A stretch of DNA of 64,000 nt, taken from NCBI GenBank assembly GCA_900110015.1, contig FOCD01000001.1:682001-746000 (forward strand), in the 5' to 3' direction. The notes below the pieces were generated by a model that saw only the letters and a program-made list of their open reading frames with translations, did no database searches and had not been told where the DNA came from. A program made the translations under genes and the position numbers. Below are positions 38,379 to 48,293 of the stretch, piece by piece (the stretch's first letter is position 1; each line of letters opens with the position of its first letter). Source of the stretch: Terribacillus saccharophilus (GTDB lineage: Bacteria; Bacillota; Bacilli; Bacillales; Amphibacillaceae).

Positions 38379-38981
38379 ATGGAATACGTGTTATTCATCC
38401 TGCTCGCCTATGTGATCGGTTCAATTCCATCTGCCCTGATTGTCGGCAAAGTAGGCTATAATATAGATGTAAGAGAGCATGGAAGCGGTAATCTTGGTGC
38501 GACAAACACATTCCGGATTCTCGGTAAAAAAGCCGGAACAATTGTTTTGATTGCAGACATCTTAAAAGGAACAATCGCTACAATATTGCCTGTTCTGTTC
38601 GGGTTCGATTTATATCTGCTCGTCATCGGTCTTGGAGCGGTCATCGGACACGTTTATCCGGTATTTGCTCGTTTCAAAGGTGGAAAGGCTGTCGCGACTT
38701 CAGCTGGAATTATATTGGGCGTAAATGCACTGCTTTTCGCCATTATTATTGCAAGTTTCGTCATCGTGCTGCTTGTCAGCAAATATGTATCTCTTGCTTC
38801 CATGACAGCAGGCGTTGTCGGCGTTGTTGTCTCGATCTTTATCGCACAGGATATCGTTCTTACTATCGTTCTCGGATTGCTGGCTATCTTTATCCTCTAT
38901 AAGCATAGACAGAATATAGTCCGGATCATCAGACGTGAAGAACCGAAAGCGTCCTTCCTCGTGAAAAACAATTCCAGGTAA
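38379..38981 (+). CDS. plsY: Glycerol-3-phosphate acyltransferase PlsY
   Basis: A 200-residue integral membrane enzyme that acylates glycerol 3-phosphate with acyl-phosphate, the first step of phospholipid synthesis. The three PlsY motifs are clear: [11 protein letters not shown] with [36 protein letters not shown], and a third loop near [12 protein letters not shown] 38379 is chosen since AAGGAG touches the earlier ATG at 38373. B. subtilis yneS has the same neighbours. Divergent from opuFA. Confidence 0.96.
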   Translation: MEYVLFILLAYVIGSIPSALIVGKVGYNIDVREHGSGNLGATNTFRILGKKAGTIVLIADILKGTIATILPVLFGFDLYLLVIGLGAVIGHVYPVFARFKGGKAVATSAGIILGVNALLFAIIIASFVIVLLVSKYVSLASMTAGVVGVVVSIFIAQDIVLTIVLGLLAIFILYKHRQNIVRIIRREEPKASFLVKNNSR

Positions 38982-38998
38982 GCGGGATTGTTTTTTTT
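38965..38998 (+). terminator. Terminator of plsY
   Basis: AACAATTCC and GGATTGTT pair with one bulge and are followed by eight T; the left arm overlaps the plsY end. Confidence 0.85.
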
Positions 38999-39029
38999 CA
39001 TTTTCCCGGGAATTACTCGGTTCAGACAA

Positions 39030-39059
39030 TTGAATTACGAGCTTAGCATCGGGTATACT
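39030..39059 (+). promoter_or_regulatory. Sigma-A promoter of folE2
   Basis: TTGAAT (39030-39035) and TATACT (39054-39059) are 18 bases apart. A lone GAATTACGA overlaps the -35 and resembles half of a Zur box, but the second half is missing. Confidence 0.6.
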
Positions 39060-39096
39060 TTAAGCTAGTCCATGCGACTTTGAAAGGAGTACAATT

Positions 39097-40029
39097 ATGC
39101 AACACCTACACACACCAACTAGAAAAGAGCTGCCATCAAAGGCAGAACGTCACAAATTGTTCGGCTCCGTTGAGCCAGGCAAGAAGACGAAACCAGAAAA
39201 CAAAGCCGATATGGCTGACTTACAAAATACGAAAAAGAACTTTCTTTTCCATATAGATGCAGTCGGCATTGCGAAAGTAAAACATCCGATCCAAGTGATC
39301 AGCAATACGCGTCCTGCTATGCAGACGACAATTGGAACGTTCGAATTTACCTCCAGCATTCAGCAAGATAGCAAAGGTACAAATATGAGCCGATTTACTG
39401 AACAGCTGGATTTGTATCATAAGAATGGATTTACTGTGTCAGTTAAAAGCTTACAGACATTCGTTGCTGAGCTTGCAGACCGCTTAAAACAAGAGGATGC
39501 ACGTGTGAAAGTAACATTTCCATGGTTCTTTGAGCGAAGCGGCCCTGCTTCGGGGATGACTGGATTAAATCATGCTGACGCTACGCTTGAAGTAGCATAT
39601 GACAAACATACCGGCTTCCGCACGACTGCTAAGCTTTCCGGCACAGTGACAACACTATGTCCTTGCTCTAAAGAAATCAGCGAATACAGCGCACATAATC
39701 AGCGTGGTATCGTGTCAATGGAAGTGCAGCTGACAGATGCGTTTGATGAAGACGTTCGTGACTGGAAAGAAGACTTGCTCGAAGCTGCCGAAAGCAATGC
39801 GAGCGCACGAATTCACCCTGTTCTAAAGCGTCCGGATGAGAAGATGGTTACGGAAACTGCCTACGAAAACCCTCGTTTTGTTGAGGATATGGTCCGTCTT
39901 GTTGCAGCTGATTTGTATGAGCTGAACTATGTGGAGAAATTCACTGTATCATGCAATAACGAAGAATCCATCCACCTGCATGATGCTGTAGCCACATTAA
40001 GCTACGACAAACGCGACGAAGAGGAGTAA
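39097..40029 (+). CDS. folE2: GTP cyclohydrolase FolE2 (type IB)
   Basis: A 310-residue GTP cyclohydrolase IB, which makes 7,8-dihydroneopterin triphosphate for folate or queuosine synthesis without needing zinc. Signature parts: [18 protein letters not shown], with the metal-binding Cys, [17 protein letters not shown], and [14 protein letters not shown]. Length fits the family. B. subtilis keeps its homologue (yciA) under the zinc regulator Zur; only a half-site is visible here. Start ATG follows AAAGGAG. YidD follows after four bases. Confidence 0.95.
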   Translation: MQHLHTPTRKELPSKAERHKLFGSVEPGKKTKPENKADMADLQNTKKNFLFHIDAVGIAKVKHPIQVISNTRPAMQTTIGTFEFTSSIQQDSKGTNMSRFTEQLDLYHKNGFTVSVKSLQTFVAELADRLKQEDARVKVTFPWFFERSGPASGMTGLNHADATLEVAYDKHTGFRTTAKLSGTVTTLCPCSKEISEYSAHNQRGIVSMEVQLTDAFDEDVRDWKEDLLEAAESNASARIHPVLKRPDEKMVTETAYENPRFVEDMVRLVAADLYELNYVEKFTVSCNNEESIHLHDAVATLSYDKRDEEE

Positions 40030-40033
40030 GCAG

Positions 40034-40279
40034 ATGGACAAGGTATTTTTAGCCTTGATCCGTTTCTATCGCCGATTTATCAGCCCTGTAACGCCGCCAT
40101 CGTGCCGTTTTTATCCGACATGTTCCCAATACGGACTCGAGGCAATTAAGCGGTACGGTGCATGGAAAGGCGGCTGGCTCACCATTAAGCGTATTGCTAA
40201 ATGCCAGCCTTTTCACCGGGGTGGTTTTGATCCAGTACCAGGTACAACGTGTGAGCACCATCATGAAAAAAAGCAGTAA
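40034..40279 (+). CDS. yidD: Membrane protein insertion efficiency factor YidD
   Basis: An 81-residue basic protein with the three YidD cysteines ([32 protein letters not shown]). It associates with the inner face of the membrane and assists YidC-dependent insertion. It starts four bases after folE2, so the two are co-transcribed; in B. subtilis ytjA is elsewhere. The His-rich tail ([11 protein letters not shown]) is unusual but not unique. Confidence 0.94.
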   Translation: MDKVFLALIRFYRRFISPVTPPSCRFYPTCSQYGLEAIKRYGAWKGGWLTIKRIAKCQPFHRGGFDPVPGTTCEHHHEKKQ

Positions 40280-40301
40280 TCCCAAAAGGATTACTGCTTT
40301 T
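40269..40301 (+). terminator. Bidirectional terminator between yidD and yneQ
   Basis: AAAAGCAGTAATCC and GGATTACTGCTTTT form a perfect 14-bp stem with A-runs on the left and T-runs on the right. It overlaps the stop regions of both convergent genes. Confidence 0.92.
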
Positions 40302-40608
40302 TATTTTGGAGCAGCTGAAATCTCTCCAGTTGCTCCCATTGCTGTTCTGCTTGGAGTATCCGAAGCTGATAGTCACCAATTAGATCGAAATGAAGCAGTT
40401 CCTCATGCTCATCAATCCAAGCTTCCTGTAAACCGTACTGCGCTCCCCAATCTATCAGCTTTTGCCGATCGGCACAGCCTGCTTTTGTCACTGTCTTTGC
40501 TTCAGGAAACCGCGCATCCAGCCAATAATGGGTCAAAAAAGCAACCTCTCCTTGGCGTACACGCTCCTTCCATATTTTCAGTTCATTACGTTTGATCCCA
40601 AAAGCCAT
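40291..40608 (-). CDS. yneQ: Conserved hypothetical protein YneQ
   Basis: A 105-residue soluble protein with the pattern MAFGIKRNELKIWKERV, GEVAFLTHYWLDARFP, TVTKAGCADRQKL. B. subtilis yneQ occupies the same place between yneP and plsY. No catalytic function is known. It follows YneP by three bases and is the last gene of the AAA-yneP-yneQ operon. Confidence 0.88.
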   Translation of the reverse strand: MAFGIKRNELKIWKERVRQGEVAFLTHYWLDARFPEAKTVTKAGCADRQKLIDWGAQYGLQEAWIDEHEELLHFDLIGDYQLRILQAEQQWEQLERFQLLQNKKQ

Positions 40609-40611
40609 CTG

Positions 40612-41031
40612 TTATGCTTCCAAAGCTTTCGAATAAGCAGCATGCCATTCCGGCAGGGAACGGCGAATGGATACCGGGCGGAAGGTTTCCTTTTTCACGA
40701 CTGTATGAGTCGACGTTCCGGAAACACAAAGCTTACCATCTTCATTTTTGATTTCGTAGCGATACATCGTCCGAATGCCATCATAAGAATGCAGCCACGT
40801 CTCCACAACCGGCTTTTCTCCGTACCGTACTGGATAGTGGAAGTTTAATTTGGCATCCACAACTGGGGAAAGAAAGCCATCATCCTCCATCGCTGCATAG
40901 CGTAGACCTAATGTTTCTATAAAGTCGGTTCGGCCAATCTCAAACCAAACAAGGTAATTCACGTGATACACAACACCCATTTGGTCTGTCTCGCCGTATC
41001 TTACATTTATTTCTGATGTTGATTTCTTCAT
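40612..41031 (-). CDS. yneP: Hot-dog acyl-CoA thioesterase YneP
   Basis: A 139-residue 4HBT-type thioesterase. The catalytic Asp lies in RYGETDQMGVVYHVNYLVWFEIGR, followed by typical hot-dog strands. Likely hydrolyses a short or medium acyl-CoA. Its ATG overlaps the stop of the double AAA ATPase by four bases, so the genes are translationally coupled; B. subtilis yneP lacks that ATPase partner. Start behind AGGAG. Confidence 0.92.
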   Translation of the reverse strand: MKKSTSEINVRYGETDQMGVVYHVNYLVWFEIGRTDFIETLGLRYAAMEDDGFLSPVVDAKLNFHYPVRYGEKPVVETWLHSYDGIRTMYRYEIKNEDGKLCVSGTSTHTVVKKETFRPVSIRRSLPEWHAAYSKALEA

Positions 41032-43280
41032 AAAGCACTTCTCCTAACCATTTCCCAAGCATTTTCTATATCTTTTTTCTCCAGCACATCCATTTCTATC
41101 TGCTCTTGTGCTTCTACAAGTCGAAGTGACTGGAACTGGATTGCTTCATCCAAGAGATTCGTAACGAATCTGGCATTTCCTGCTACTGTTACTGCTTCTA
41201 GACGATCTTTCAGGAAAGCTTCTGCTTCTTCTGAAAGGGTGTACGCATAATTTTCCATCGCGTGCTTAAATATTGCGACGAGTTCTTCACTATTATAATC
41301 TGGGAAGATGAAATACTTCTTAAAACGCGAAGCGAGTCCTGGATTGCTGTCGATAAATTGCTTCATCTCCTGCTGATACCCTGCAAGTACCACTACCAAG
41401 TTTTCATTATGCTTCGTCATCTCATCTACAAGCGTGTCAATTGCTTCTTTACCGAAATCTTGTGAACCACGGAACAAGCTGTACGCTTCATCGATGAATA
41501 ATACTCCGCCAAGAGCATCGCGGATAACTGTTTTTGTTTTCGCAGCTGTTTGGCCAACATATCCCGCCACCAAATCACTTCGCGAAGCAACGACTAAATG
41601 TCCTCGCTTCAGCAATCCGCGCTCTTTCAGGATAGCAGCATAGATTTTTGCAATCGTCGTCTTACCCGTTCCTGGATTACCAGTAAAAACAGCATGCAGC
41701 TGAATTGGAACTGCAGGAGCTCCTTTACTTTTCCGTGCCTGCTGAATTTGCACAAAGGATGATAGTTTTTTCACTTCTTCCTTAATCGATTGTAGACCGA
41801 TCAGCTGTTCCAGCTGCTGTAATGGTTCTGATTCATTTTCGTTTTGTTTTGGGTCTTTCACATCTTGTGCTGCCAGTGTCATATGATCAATCCAGGAATC
41901 TGTCGTCAGCTTTCGATCAGCTCCTTTTTGAAAAATGATGCGCAGCACAATATCCCTGACGGTCCGGGCATTACCGAATGTATCATCTACACGCGCTTGT
42001 TCGATGTTATCCTGCACGAGACGCAGAGCTTCGTCTGTAAAGAAGAAATCGTTCGAAAGTGCCGTATTCTCCGCAATTTGCAGGAGCTCCTCCGTCTCGA
42101 AGTCCGGGAGCTCGATGTAGTTTTGATCAGGTATTCTGCTGCGAAGACCAGGATTTGCAAACAAAAACTGACGAGTCTCTTCAGGATAACCCGCAAGAAT
42201 AACAGCGAACTTACCACCATATTCACTGCTTGTCATACTGGAGACAAGCGTATCAATTACTGCCTGTCCATAATCATTTCCGCTCTGACCTTCTCGTTTT
42301 AAGCTGTACGCTTCATCTATGAACAGCACGCCGCCGATGGCCTGACGCACATAATTTGTCGTGTTCTCTTCACTCTGACCAAGATACGAACCAACCAAAT
42401 GGGAGCGATTAACTTCGACAACATGATCAGATTCTAATAGTCCAAGCTGATGATACAGCTTAGCCAGCAAACGAGCTATCGTCGTTTTACCCGTTCCGGG
42501 GTTCCCTGTGATGACCATATGAAGACCCGGTTCATCTACCATCTGGAACCCAAATTGCTTTCTCTCCTGCTGATAACGCAGATAATGATAATAGTCGTGA
42601 ATGTACGTCTTTACATCCTGCAGTCCGATCAGCTGATCCAGCACTTCTAGCGGACGGCTCTCGCTCGCCTGACTCAAAACATCAGGTAGCGCTTCCTTTA
42701 CAGCTGTCAGGGATTTCAATATTTGCAGAACGGTTGCGTTCATAGCTGTAACTGGAGAACCAGTCTTTCTATTTTCTATCGTATCAATTGTCTGTTCCAG
42801 CAGAACAAGTAAATCCTCTAATTCCTCATAAGAACGGTTATATGCCGATGCAATTTTGCTGGCACCATCAATTCTGCGCGGATAAGCCTGTAATGCATCC
42901 GTCAGCTGACTGTGTAAGGATTGAGATTTCTTCAGTTTTGCAGGATCGAAATCCGTTTCCCTTATCGACCATACTGGCAATTCTGTATTCATCAATGCCT
43001 GGTAGTATTGATTCACTTGTGCGAATTGGTCGATTTCCATCACGATTGGATGAGTCCGTTCAGATGCAGCGAGCAGCTGTCTGCTGATTGGATCCTGTTT
43101 ATGCACGCGCATGATCCGGTAAAAAGCGATGATCCGATACAAGCCTTGTCTTAAGGCTTCTTCCCCTGTATCAAGCTCTGATGCCATACGTAACGCCTCT
43201 ATCTCTGATAGAGGCGGTGAGATGTCCATTGAACTCCATGCAATCACTTGTTCGGTCAGGGTTTTCTCTGTCTGTGCCAC
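41028..43280 (-). CDS. Double AAA+ ATPase of the CbxX/SpoVK type
   Basis: A 750-residue protein with two CbbX/SpoVK-like AAA+ modules. Walker A GNPGTGKTT at 259-267 and 534-542; Walker B GGVLFIDEAYSL at about 316-327 and again in module 2; PGLRSRI and PGLASRF supply arginine fingers. Residues 1-210 are a helical, partly coiled-coil domain without recognised motifs. SpoVK itself has one AAA module and about 320 residues. GTG start behind AAAAGGGGG. Overlaps yneP by four bases. Partner or substrate unknown; related tandem CbxX proteins occur in type VII secretion (EccA), but no ESX genes are here. Confidence 0.88.
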   Translation of the reverse strand: MAQTEKTLTEQVIAWSSMDISPPLSEIEALRMASELDTGEEALRQGLYRIIAFYRIMRVHKQDPISRQLLAASERTHPIVMEIDQFAQVNQYYQALMNTELPVWSIRETDFDPAKLKKSQSLHSQLTDALQAYPRRIDGASKIASAYNRSYEELEDLLVLLEQTIDTIENRKTGSPVTAMNATVLQILKSLTAVKEALPDVLSQASESRPLEVLDQLIGLQDVKTYIHDYYHYLRYQQERKQFGFQMVDEPGLHMVITGNPGTGKTTIARLLAKLYHQLGLLESDHVVEVNRSHLVGSYLGQSEENTTNYVRQAIGGVLFIDEAYSLKREGQSGNDYGQAVIDTLVSSMTSSEYGGKFAVILAGYPEETRQFLFANPGLRSRIPDQNYIELPDFETEELLQIAENTALSNDFFFTDEALRLVQDNIEQARVDDTFGNARTVRDIVLRIIFQKGADRKLTTDSWIDHMTLAAQDVKDPKQNENESEPLQQLEQLIGLQSIKEEVKKLSSFVQIQQARKSKGAPAVPIQLHAVFTGNPGTGKTTIAKIYAAILKERGLLKRGHLVVASRSDLVAGYVGQTAAKTKTVIRDALGGVLFIDEAYSLFRGSQDFGKEAIDTLVDEMTKHNENLVVVLAGYQQEMKQFIDSNPGLASRFKKYFIFPDYNSEELVAIFKHAMENYAYTLSEEAEAFLKDRLEAVTVAGNARFVTNLLDEAIQFQSLRLVEAQEQIEMDVLEKKDIENAWEMVRRSAL

Positions 43281-43345
43281 AAGTATGCCCCCTTTTCTAC
43301 CATTATTTTAGCATACTACAGCCAGACAGGTGAACTGGCGGGACT

Positions 43346-43789
43346 TTATTTAACCCATTCCTCCAGCTGTTTCTTCGACACGGGGCCCGGAATAACCCGC
43401 TGATTGCCGGTTTTATCCACAACGATAGTGAAAGGTACCGCAACTTGCCGGAATTGATGTGCGACAGCACCGTCCTTATCAAGATAAACAGGTACTTGAA
43501 GTGCACTTTTCTCTACAAAGGCTTTCACTTGCTTATCGCTACGCTCACTCTTGGTAGCATTGATGCTATACACACTTACCTTTTTGCCTGCTGCAGCATG
43601 AAACTCTTCCAGTTCTGATAAATCCGATAGACATGTATCACACCATGTTGCCCAATACATAATGACAACCGGCTTCCCATCCGCACGTTCGATCAAAGCT
43701 TCGACAGATTCCAGTTCTACCGTTTTAGCTTGTACAATGGACGGAAAGATGAACAGCATAAGGCACAAGAGAAGTAATCCTCGTTTCAT
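43346..43789 (-). CDS. yneN: Thioredoxin-like thiol-disulfide protein YneN
   Basis: A 147-residue exported TlpA/ResA-like protein. A signal peptide (residues 1-21) precedes a thioredoxin fold with active site WCDTC (Cys50/Cys53) and cis-Pro loop VAVPFTIVV. It probably reduces or forms disulfides outside the membrane. It sits beside citB as in B. subtilis; ccdA and ccdC a few kilobases away could supply reducing equivalents. Start follows AAGGGGG. Confidence 0.9.
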   Translation of the reverse strand: MKRGLLLLCLMLFIFPSIVQAKTVELESVEALIERADGKPVVIMYWATWCDTCLSDLSELEEFHAAAGKKVSVYSINATKSERSDKQVKAFVEKSALQVPVYLDKDGAVAHQFRQVAVPFTIVVDKTGNQRVIPGPVSKKQLEEWVK

Positions 43790-43840
43790 AAATATTCCCC
43801 CTTCGCCGTTTATTTTGGGCTAAAGAGAACCAAACTAACC

Positions 43841-43869
43841 AAAAAAGAAGCAGCCATTTCGGCTGCTTC
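43841..43869 (-). terminator. Terminator of citB
   Basis: GAAGCAGCC and GGCTGCTTC form a perfect stem with loop ATTTC; in the minus direction TTTTTT follows. Confidence 0.92.
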
Positions 43870-43879
43870 TCCATAATTC

Positions 43880-46588
43880 TTATGCATGTTGCAGTTTGTC
43901 ACGCAATACCATGTTCAAAATACCGCCATGACGATAATAATCAATCTCCACTTCACTGTCAAAACGTGCTACTGCTTCGAATTCAGTTACTTTGCCATCT
44001 TCAGCAGTTGCTTTTACTTTAACAATATCACGAGGAGAAACATTTTCATCAACTGAAACGTCGATGCTTTCGCGACCAGTCAAGCCAAGGGATTCCGCGC
44101 TCTCGCCAGACTGGAACTGCAATGGCAGTACACCCATCATGACGAGGTTCGAACGGTGAATCCGCTCAAAGCTTTGCGCGATGACTGTCTTGATTCCGAG
44201 CAAGTTCGTACCTTTTGCTGCCCAGTCACGAGAGCTTCCCATGCCGTAGTCTTCTCCAGCAAAGATTGCCAGCCCTGTCTGATCAGCTTGATATTTCATT
44301 GCTGCATCATAAATCGGCATTACTTCATCTGTCGGCCAGTAAGTTGTGTAACCGCCCTCTGTACCTGGTGCCAGCTGATTGCGGATACGGATGTTTGCAA
44401 ATGTTCCGCGCATCATTACCTCGTGGTTACCACGGCGGGAACCATAGGAGTTAAACTCGCGAGGTGTAACACCTTTATCTTGCAAATATTTACCTGCTGG
44501 CATATCTTTCGCAATTGCACCAGCCGGGGAGATGTGGTCCGTTGTCACGGAGTCGCCAAACTTCCCGATTACGCGCAAGCCTTGTAACGGCTGCACTGTG
44601 CCGCTTCCTCCAGAGATGTTCTCAAAGAAGGTAGGATTCTGGATATAAGTAGATTCCGCATCCCATTTGTAAAGCGGTTGGTCTGTTGTGTCGATTTCAT
44701 TCCATTTAGCATTGGAGTTGAAGACATCTTCATACTCTTTGCGGAAGATTTCCGGTGTAACAACCTCAGCAACTGCATCACGAATTTCTTTGTGAGTTGG
44801 CCATAGGTCTTTGAAATACACTGCTTTTCCGTCTTTATCGGTTCCGATTGGATCATTATCCAAGTCGATATCTACTGTACCTGCAAGTGCATAAGCCACA
44901 ACTAGAGGCGGTGAAGCCAAATAGTTAGCACGCACAAGCGGGTGAATACGACCTTCAAAGTTACGGTTACCAGAAAGCACAGATGCTACCGTCAAATCGT
45001 TAGAAGAAATCGCTTCTTCGATTTCAGGAGACAACGGTCCAGAGTTACCGATACATGTTGTACAGCCGTACCCTACAAGCGTAAAGCCTAATTGGTCAAG
45101 ATATGGCGTCAAACCTGCATCATCCAAGTAGCGTGTTACTACTTTAGAACCTGGTGCAAGGGATGTTTTCACATACGCTGGCACATTCAAACCTTTTTCA
45201 ACTGCGTTCTTTGCAAGAATTCCTGCTCCAAGCATAACGTATGGGTTAGATGTATTTGTACAGGAAGTGATCGCAGCAATTGCGACAGCACCTGTTTTCA
45301 TCGTGGATGTCTTGCCATCCGGATGGTGTACATCAACTGTTTTATCGAATTCACTCTTATCAAGTCCGAATCCTTGGTTGCCAGACGGTGCAGTGATTGA
45401 ATCAACGAATGATTTCTGCATTCCGGAAAGCGGGATCAAATCCTGCGGACGCTTCGGACCAGAAAGGTTAGGCTCCAATGCGGAAAGATCGATTTCCACC
45501 AATTCTGTATACTCAGGATCGCGCGTTTCCGGTGTGTACCAGAAGTCGTTTTCCTTCGCATACTTCTCAACCAAGTCAATTTGTTCCTGGCTTCTGCCTG
45601 TCAGATGCATGTAGTTCAGTGTTTCTTCATCAATTGGGAAGAAACCGCATGTCGCTCCATATTCCGGCGCCATATTCGAGATTGTCGCACGATCCGCAAG
45701 CGGCATATCCGCAAGTCCCGGACCGAAGAATTCTACGAATTTACCGACCACGCTCTTTTGACGGAGCACTTGTGTCACCTTCAGAGCCAAGTCGGTCGCA
45801 GTGGAACCAGCTGGCATCGAACCAACGAACTTCACTCCAATTACATCAGGAGCCGGGAAGTAAGATGGTTGTCCAAGCATACTTGCTTCTGCTTCGATAC
45901 CGCCGACACCCCAGCCAAGGACACCAAGTCCATTGATCATTGTCGTATGTGAATCGGTACCAACCAATGTATCAGGATAAGCAGTATACGAACCGTCTGC
46001 ATCCTCGTTACCATGGACGACATTCGCTAAGTATTCCAGGTTAACCTGGTGGACGATACCAGTTGCAGGCGGAACAGCACGGTAGTTATCAAATGCTTTC
46101 TGTGCCCAATTTAAAAATTCATAACGTTCTTTGTTTCGCTCAAATTCCAATTCCATGTTCACTTTCAGCGCGTCTTGCGTGCCATACTTGTCAACCTGTA
46201 CGGAGTGGTCAATGACCAGATCCACCGGAATTTCCGGATTGATTCGATCTGCATCTCCTCCAAGGTCGACCATCGCTTTCCGAAGGGAAGCGAGATCCAC
46301 GACTGCCGGTACACCGGTGAAGTCCTGCAGGATAACACGGGAAGGCTTGAATGGTACATCGGTAATGTTCCCATTCCCCCAGTTTGCTAAGCCTTCTACA
46401 TGCTCGTCCTTAATTGCAAAGCCATCATGCTGACGAATCAGCGACTCTAGCAGTACACGAATGGAGAATGGCAAACGGGATACTGTTCCGAGGCCTTTCT
46501 CTTCAAGCGCTTTCAATTGATAGTAATTGTACGTCTTTCCGTTTAATTCAAACTGTTTCTTTGCGTTGTATGAATTATTTCCCACCAT
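43880..46588 (-). CDS. citB: Aconitate hydratase
   Basis: A 902-residue cytoplasmic aconitase that converts citrate to isocitrate in the TCA cycle; homologues also bind RNA when the cluster is lost. The [4Fe-4S] ligands are Cys443 (SCTNTSNP), Cys509 and Cys512 (GCTTCIGN). Domain 4 motif [10 protein letters not shown] is present. Start ATG at 46588, about 12 bases behind AAGGGGG. Divergent from sspP, as in B. subtilis. Length is normal. Confidence 0.97.
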   Translation of the reverse strand: MVGNNSYNAKKQFELNGKTYNYYQLKALEEKGLGTVSRLPFSIRVLLESLIRQHDGFAIKDEHVEGLANWGNGNITDVPFKPSRVILQDFTGVPAVVDLASLRKAMVDLGGDADRINPEIPVDLVIDHSVQVDKYGTQDALKVNMELEFERNKERYEFLNWAQKAFDNYRAVPPATGIVHQVNLEYLANVVHGNEDADGSYTAYPDTLVGTDSHTTMINGLGVLGWGVGGIEAEASMLGQPSYFPAPDVIGVKFVGSMPAGSTATDLALKVTQVLRQKSVVGKFVEFFGPGLADMPLADRATISNMAPEYGATCGFFPIDEETLNYMHLTGRSQEQIDLVEKYAKENDFWYTPETRDPEYTELVEIDLSALEPNLSGPKRPQDLIPLSGMQKSFVDSITAPSGNQGFGLDKSEFDKTVDVHHPDGKTSTMKTGAVAIAAITSCTNTSNPYVMLGAGILAKNAVEKGLNVPAYVKTSLAPGSKVVTRYLDDAGLTPYLDQLGFTLVGYGCTTCIGNSGPLSPEIEEAISSNDLTVASVLSGNRNFEGRIHPLVRANYLASPPLVVAYALAGTVDIDLDNDPIGTDKDGKAVYFKDLWPTHKEIRDAVAEVVTPEIFRKEYEDVFNSNAKWNEIDTTDQPLYKWDAESTYIQNPTFFENISGGSGTVQPLQGLRVIGKFGDSVTTDHISPAGAIAKDMPAGKYLQDKGVTPREFNSYGSRRGNHEVMMRGTFANIRIRNQLAPGTEGGYTTYWPTDEVMPIYDAAMKYQADQTGLAIFAGEDYGMGSSRDWAAKGTNLLGIKTVIAQSFERIHRSNLVMMGVLPLQFQSGESAESLGLTGRESIDVSVDENVSPRDIVKVKATAEDGKVTEFEAVARFDSEVEIDYYRHGGILNMVLRDKLQHA

Positions 46589-46833
46589 CGTATGAACAAA
46601 CCCCCTTGTGAATTAGCCTGCCCTATCACAATCTTATGATAGAACAGCACGAGCTAACATCGATTTGCACTTTTTATTCTAAATGAAAACGATTCATAAG
46701 TAAATTAATTAAGAGCAAAAAACACGCGTAAAATAGGGAATAGTAGCGCATTTTGCGCTGCACCTATAGATTTTGATAACGCTCGCATAAGGCTTTTGGA
46801 GGGAGGAATAATAGGTACTACGGAGGTGAGAAA

Positions 46834-46959
46834 ATGGGAGATCAGAAAGGGAAACAACGCAAACACCCAGAAAAGGTAAATGAGCCGCTAAGCGGATCTA
46901 AGAAGGTAAAAAACAAAAATCATAGCAGACAAAAACACAATAGTTCTCACGACATGTAA
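46834..46959 (+). CDS. sspP: Small acid-soluble spore protein P
   Basis: A 41-residue basic protein. The C-terminal half [20 protein letters not shown] followed by SSHDM is the SspP (CotL) signature. GGAGGTG stands seven bases before ATG. It is divergent from citB, exactly where B. subtilis has sspO-sspP; no sspO gene is seen here. Expected to be made in the forespore and packed in the spore core. No clear sigma-G promoter was recognised in 46589-46833. Confidence 0.93.
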   Translation: MGDQKGKQRKHPEKVNEPLSGSKKVKNKNHSRQKHNSSHDM

Positions 46960-46964
46960 AAGAA

Positions 46965-46992
46965 ACATGGCCTCTTGCAGAAGAGGCCATGT
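46965..46992. terminator. Bidirectional terminator between sspP and the PAS kinase
   Basis: ACATGGCCTCTT and AAGAGGCCATGT form a perfect 12-bp stem with loop GCAG. The T-run is better on the minus side (TTCTTTT). Confidence 0.88.
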
Positions 46993-46999
46993 ATAAATA

Positions 47000-48106
47000 T
47001 TATAAGCTAATTGGCAGGGACGCTCTGAAGGTGCTCCCCTTCGTTTCATTGCGTAGAATATCAAGTGCACCATTATGCTTGTCCAGTATTTGCGTACAGA
47101 TCATTAAACCAAGACCCGTCCCTTCTTTCTTCGTCGTAAAGAAAGGCTCCTTGAGCTTAGCAAGCACCTCGTCCGGTATTCCTGGTCCCTCATCCACTAC
47201 GTCTACTATACAGTCATTACCTTCTTGACGCTGCCGAATATCAATCTTACCGCCATTCGGCATCTCTTCAAGCGCATTCTTTATAAGATTGATAAAAAGC
47301 TGCTTGATTTGAGATCGATCACAGAGCAGTTTGCTATTTTCACCTTTTTCAAAGCTAATCTGGACATTCTGCAGACGCGCCTGAGAATAAAGCAGTGTAA
47401 TGACATCCTGCAGCATTTCATGAATCGTTTCCGGTTCTTTGTTTTCTGCTACTGGCTTTGAAATGAATAGAAGCTCTGATGTGATTGTTTCAATTTTCTC
47501 TATTTCTTCAACCATAATCTGATAATATTCTTCTTTGCGGCTGATTCCGGCTTGAATGAGCTGGAGGAAACCTTTTAGACTAGTAAGCGGATTACGTATC
47601 TCATGCGCAATTCCCGCTGCAAGCTGTCCAGCCACACTCATCTTCTCTGAACGAAACATCATCTCTTCTATTTCTTTCTTATCGGACACATCCTTAGCAA
47701 CGCCGACATAATAAGGTACACCCTGATTCTCTGTCAAAGAGATGCTCGCTTCCATCCAAATATGTTTGCCACGGTTATCCAGTATTGTCAGATGGAATCG
47801 CTGTGGCCATTCTGTCGTAGACTCAAACCTATTCCGTAAGACAGGCACGTCACATGAATCTAAATACGCCAAAGAAGATGTACCGACTACTTCTTCCGGC
47901 AAATAGCCAAGCAGCCTTGTAATCGACGAAGATGTATAGTGAATGATACCTTCGTAGTCACAGACGAAAACTATATCAAATCCGTTTTGATCGATCCATT
48001 GCAGCATCGGTGCGGGAAGTTCAGCCAAAGAATGTGGATCAAAGCCAGTCGGATTAAATGAAGCCGCTTCTTTCTTTTTCTCTGTCTTATAGTCGTCTTC
48101 GTTCAA
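47000..48106 (-). CDS. PAS-domain sporulation-type histidine kinase (orphan)
   Basis: A soluble kinase of about 368 residues if started at TTG 48106 (AAGGGGG nine bases upstream). The in-frame extension to 48214 runs over a TATAAT-like -10 and is rejected. A PAS domain (GFDIVFVCDYEGIIHYTSSSITRLLGY...VGVAKDVSDKK) is followed by HisKA with GIAHEIRNPLTSLKG and an HATPase domain (LINLIKNALEEM, GTGLGLMI). No response regulator is adjacent; the design is that of KinA/KinE-type kinases feeding Spo0F. Which stimulus it senses is unknown. Confidence 0.85.
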   Translation of the reverse strand: MNEDDYKTEKKKEAASFNPTGFDPHSLAELPAPMLQWIDQNGFDIVFVCDYEGIIHYTSSSITRLLGYLPEEVVGTSSLAYLDSCDVPVLRNRFESTTEWPQRFHLTILDNRGKHIWMEASISLTENQGVPYYVGVAKDVSDKKEIEEMMFRSEKMSVAGQLAAGIAHEIRNPLTSLKGFLQLIQAGISRKEEYYQIMVEEIEKIETITSELLFISKPVAENKEPETIHEMLQDVITLLYSQARLQNVQISFEKGENSKLLCDRSQIKQLFINLIKNALEEMPNGGKIDIRQRQEGNDCIVDVVDEGPGIPDEVLAKLKEPFFTTKKEGTGLGLMICTQILDKHNGALDILRNETKGSTFRASLPISL

Positions 48107-48293
48107 GCTCCTTCGCCCCCTTTTATGTGACCTTGTTCGTGCATCTATGTATGTATTAGTCCTTTTGTTAAGTATGTTACTACAATTATAGAAAAAACAA
48201 AACGTCCATACCACGATTTTCCTAAAACTTGTATAGACAAAACCTTTATATGAAAAAAGACCTTCTTACTGGAAGAAAGTCTTTTGACAACCA

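Noticed and set aside
39010-39045. Possible Zur box before folE2
   Set aside because: Only one half-site (GAATTACGA) is present; no matching second half at the right distance.
44156-46611. Several plus-strand frames opposite citB
   Set aside because: Shadow frames of aconitase; Cys/His-rich nonsense composition.
46740-46830. Possible sigma-G promoter before sspP
   Set aside because: CATAAGG is present near 46786, but no acceptable -35 at the right spacing could be identified.
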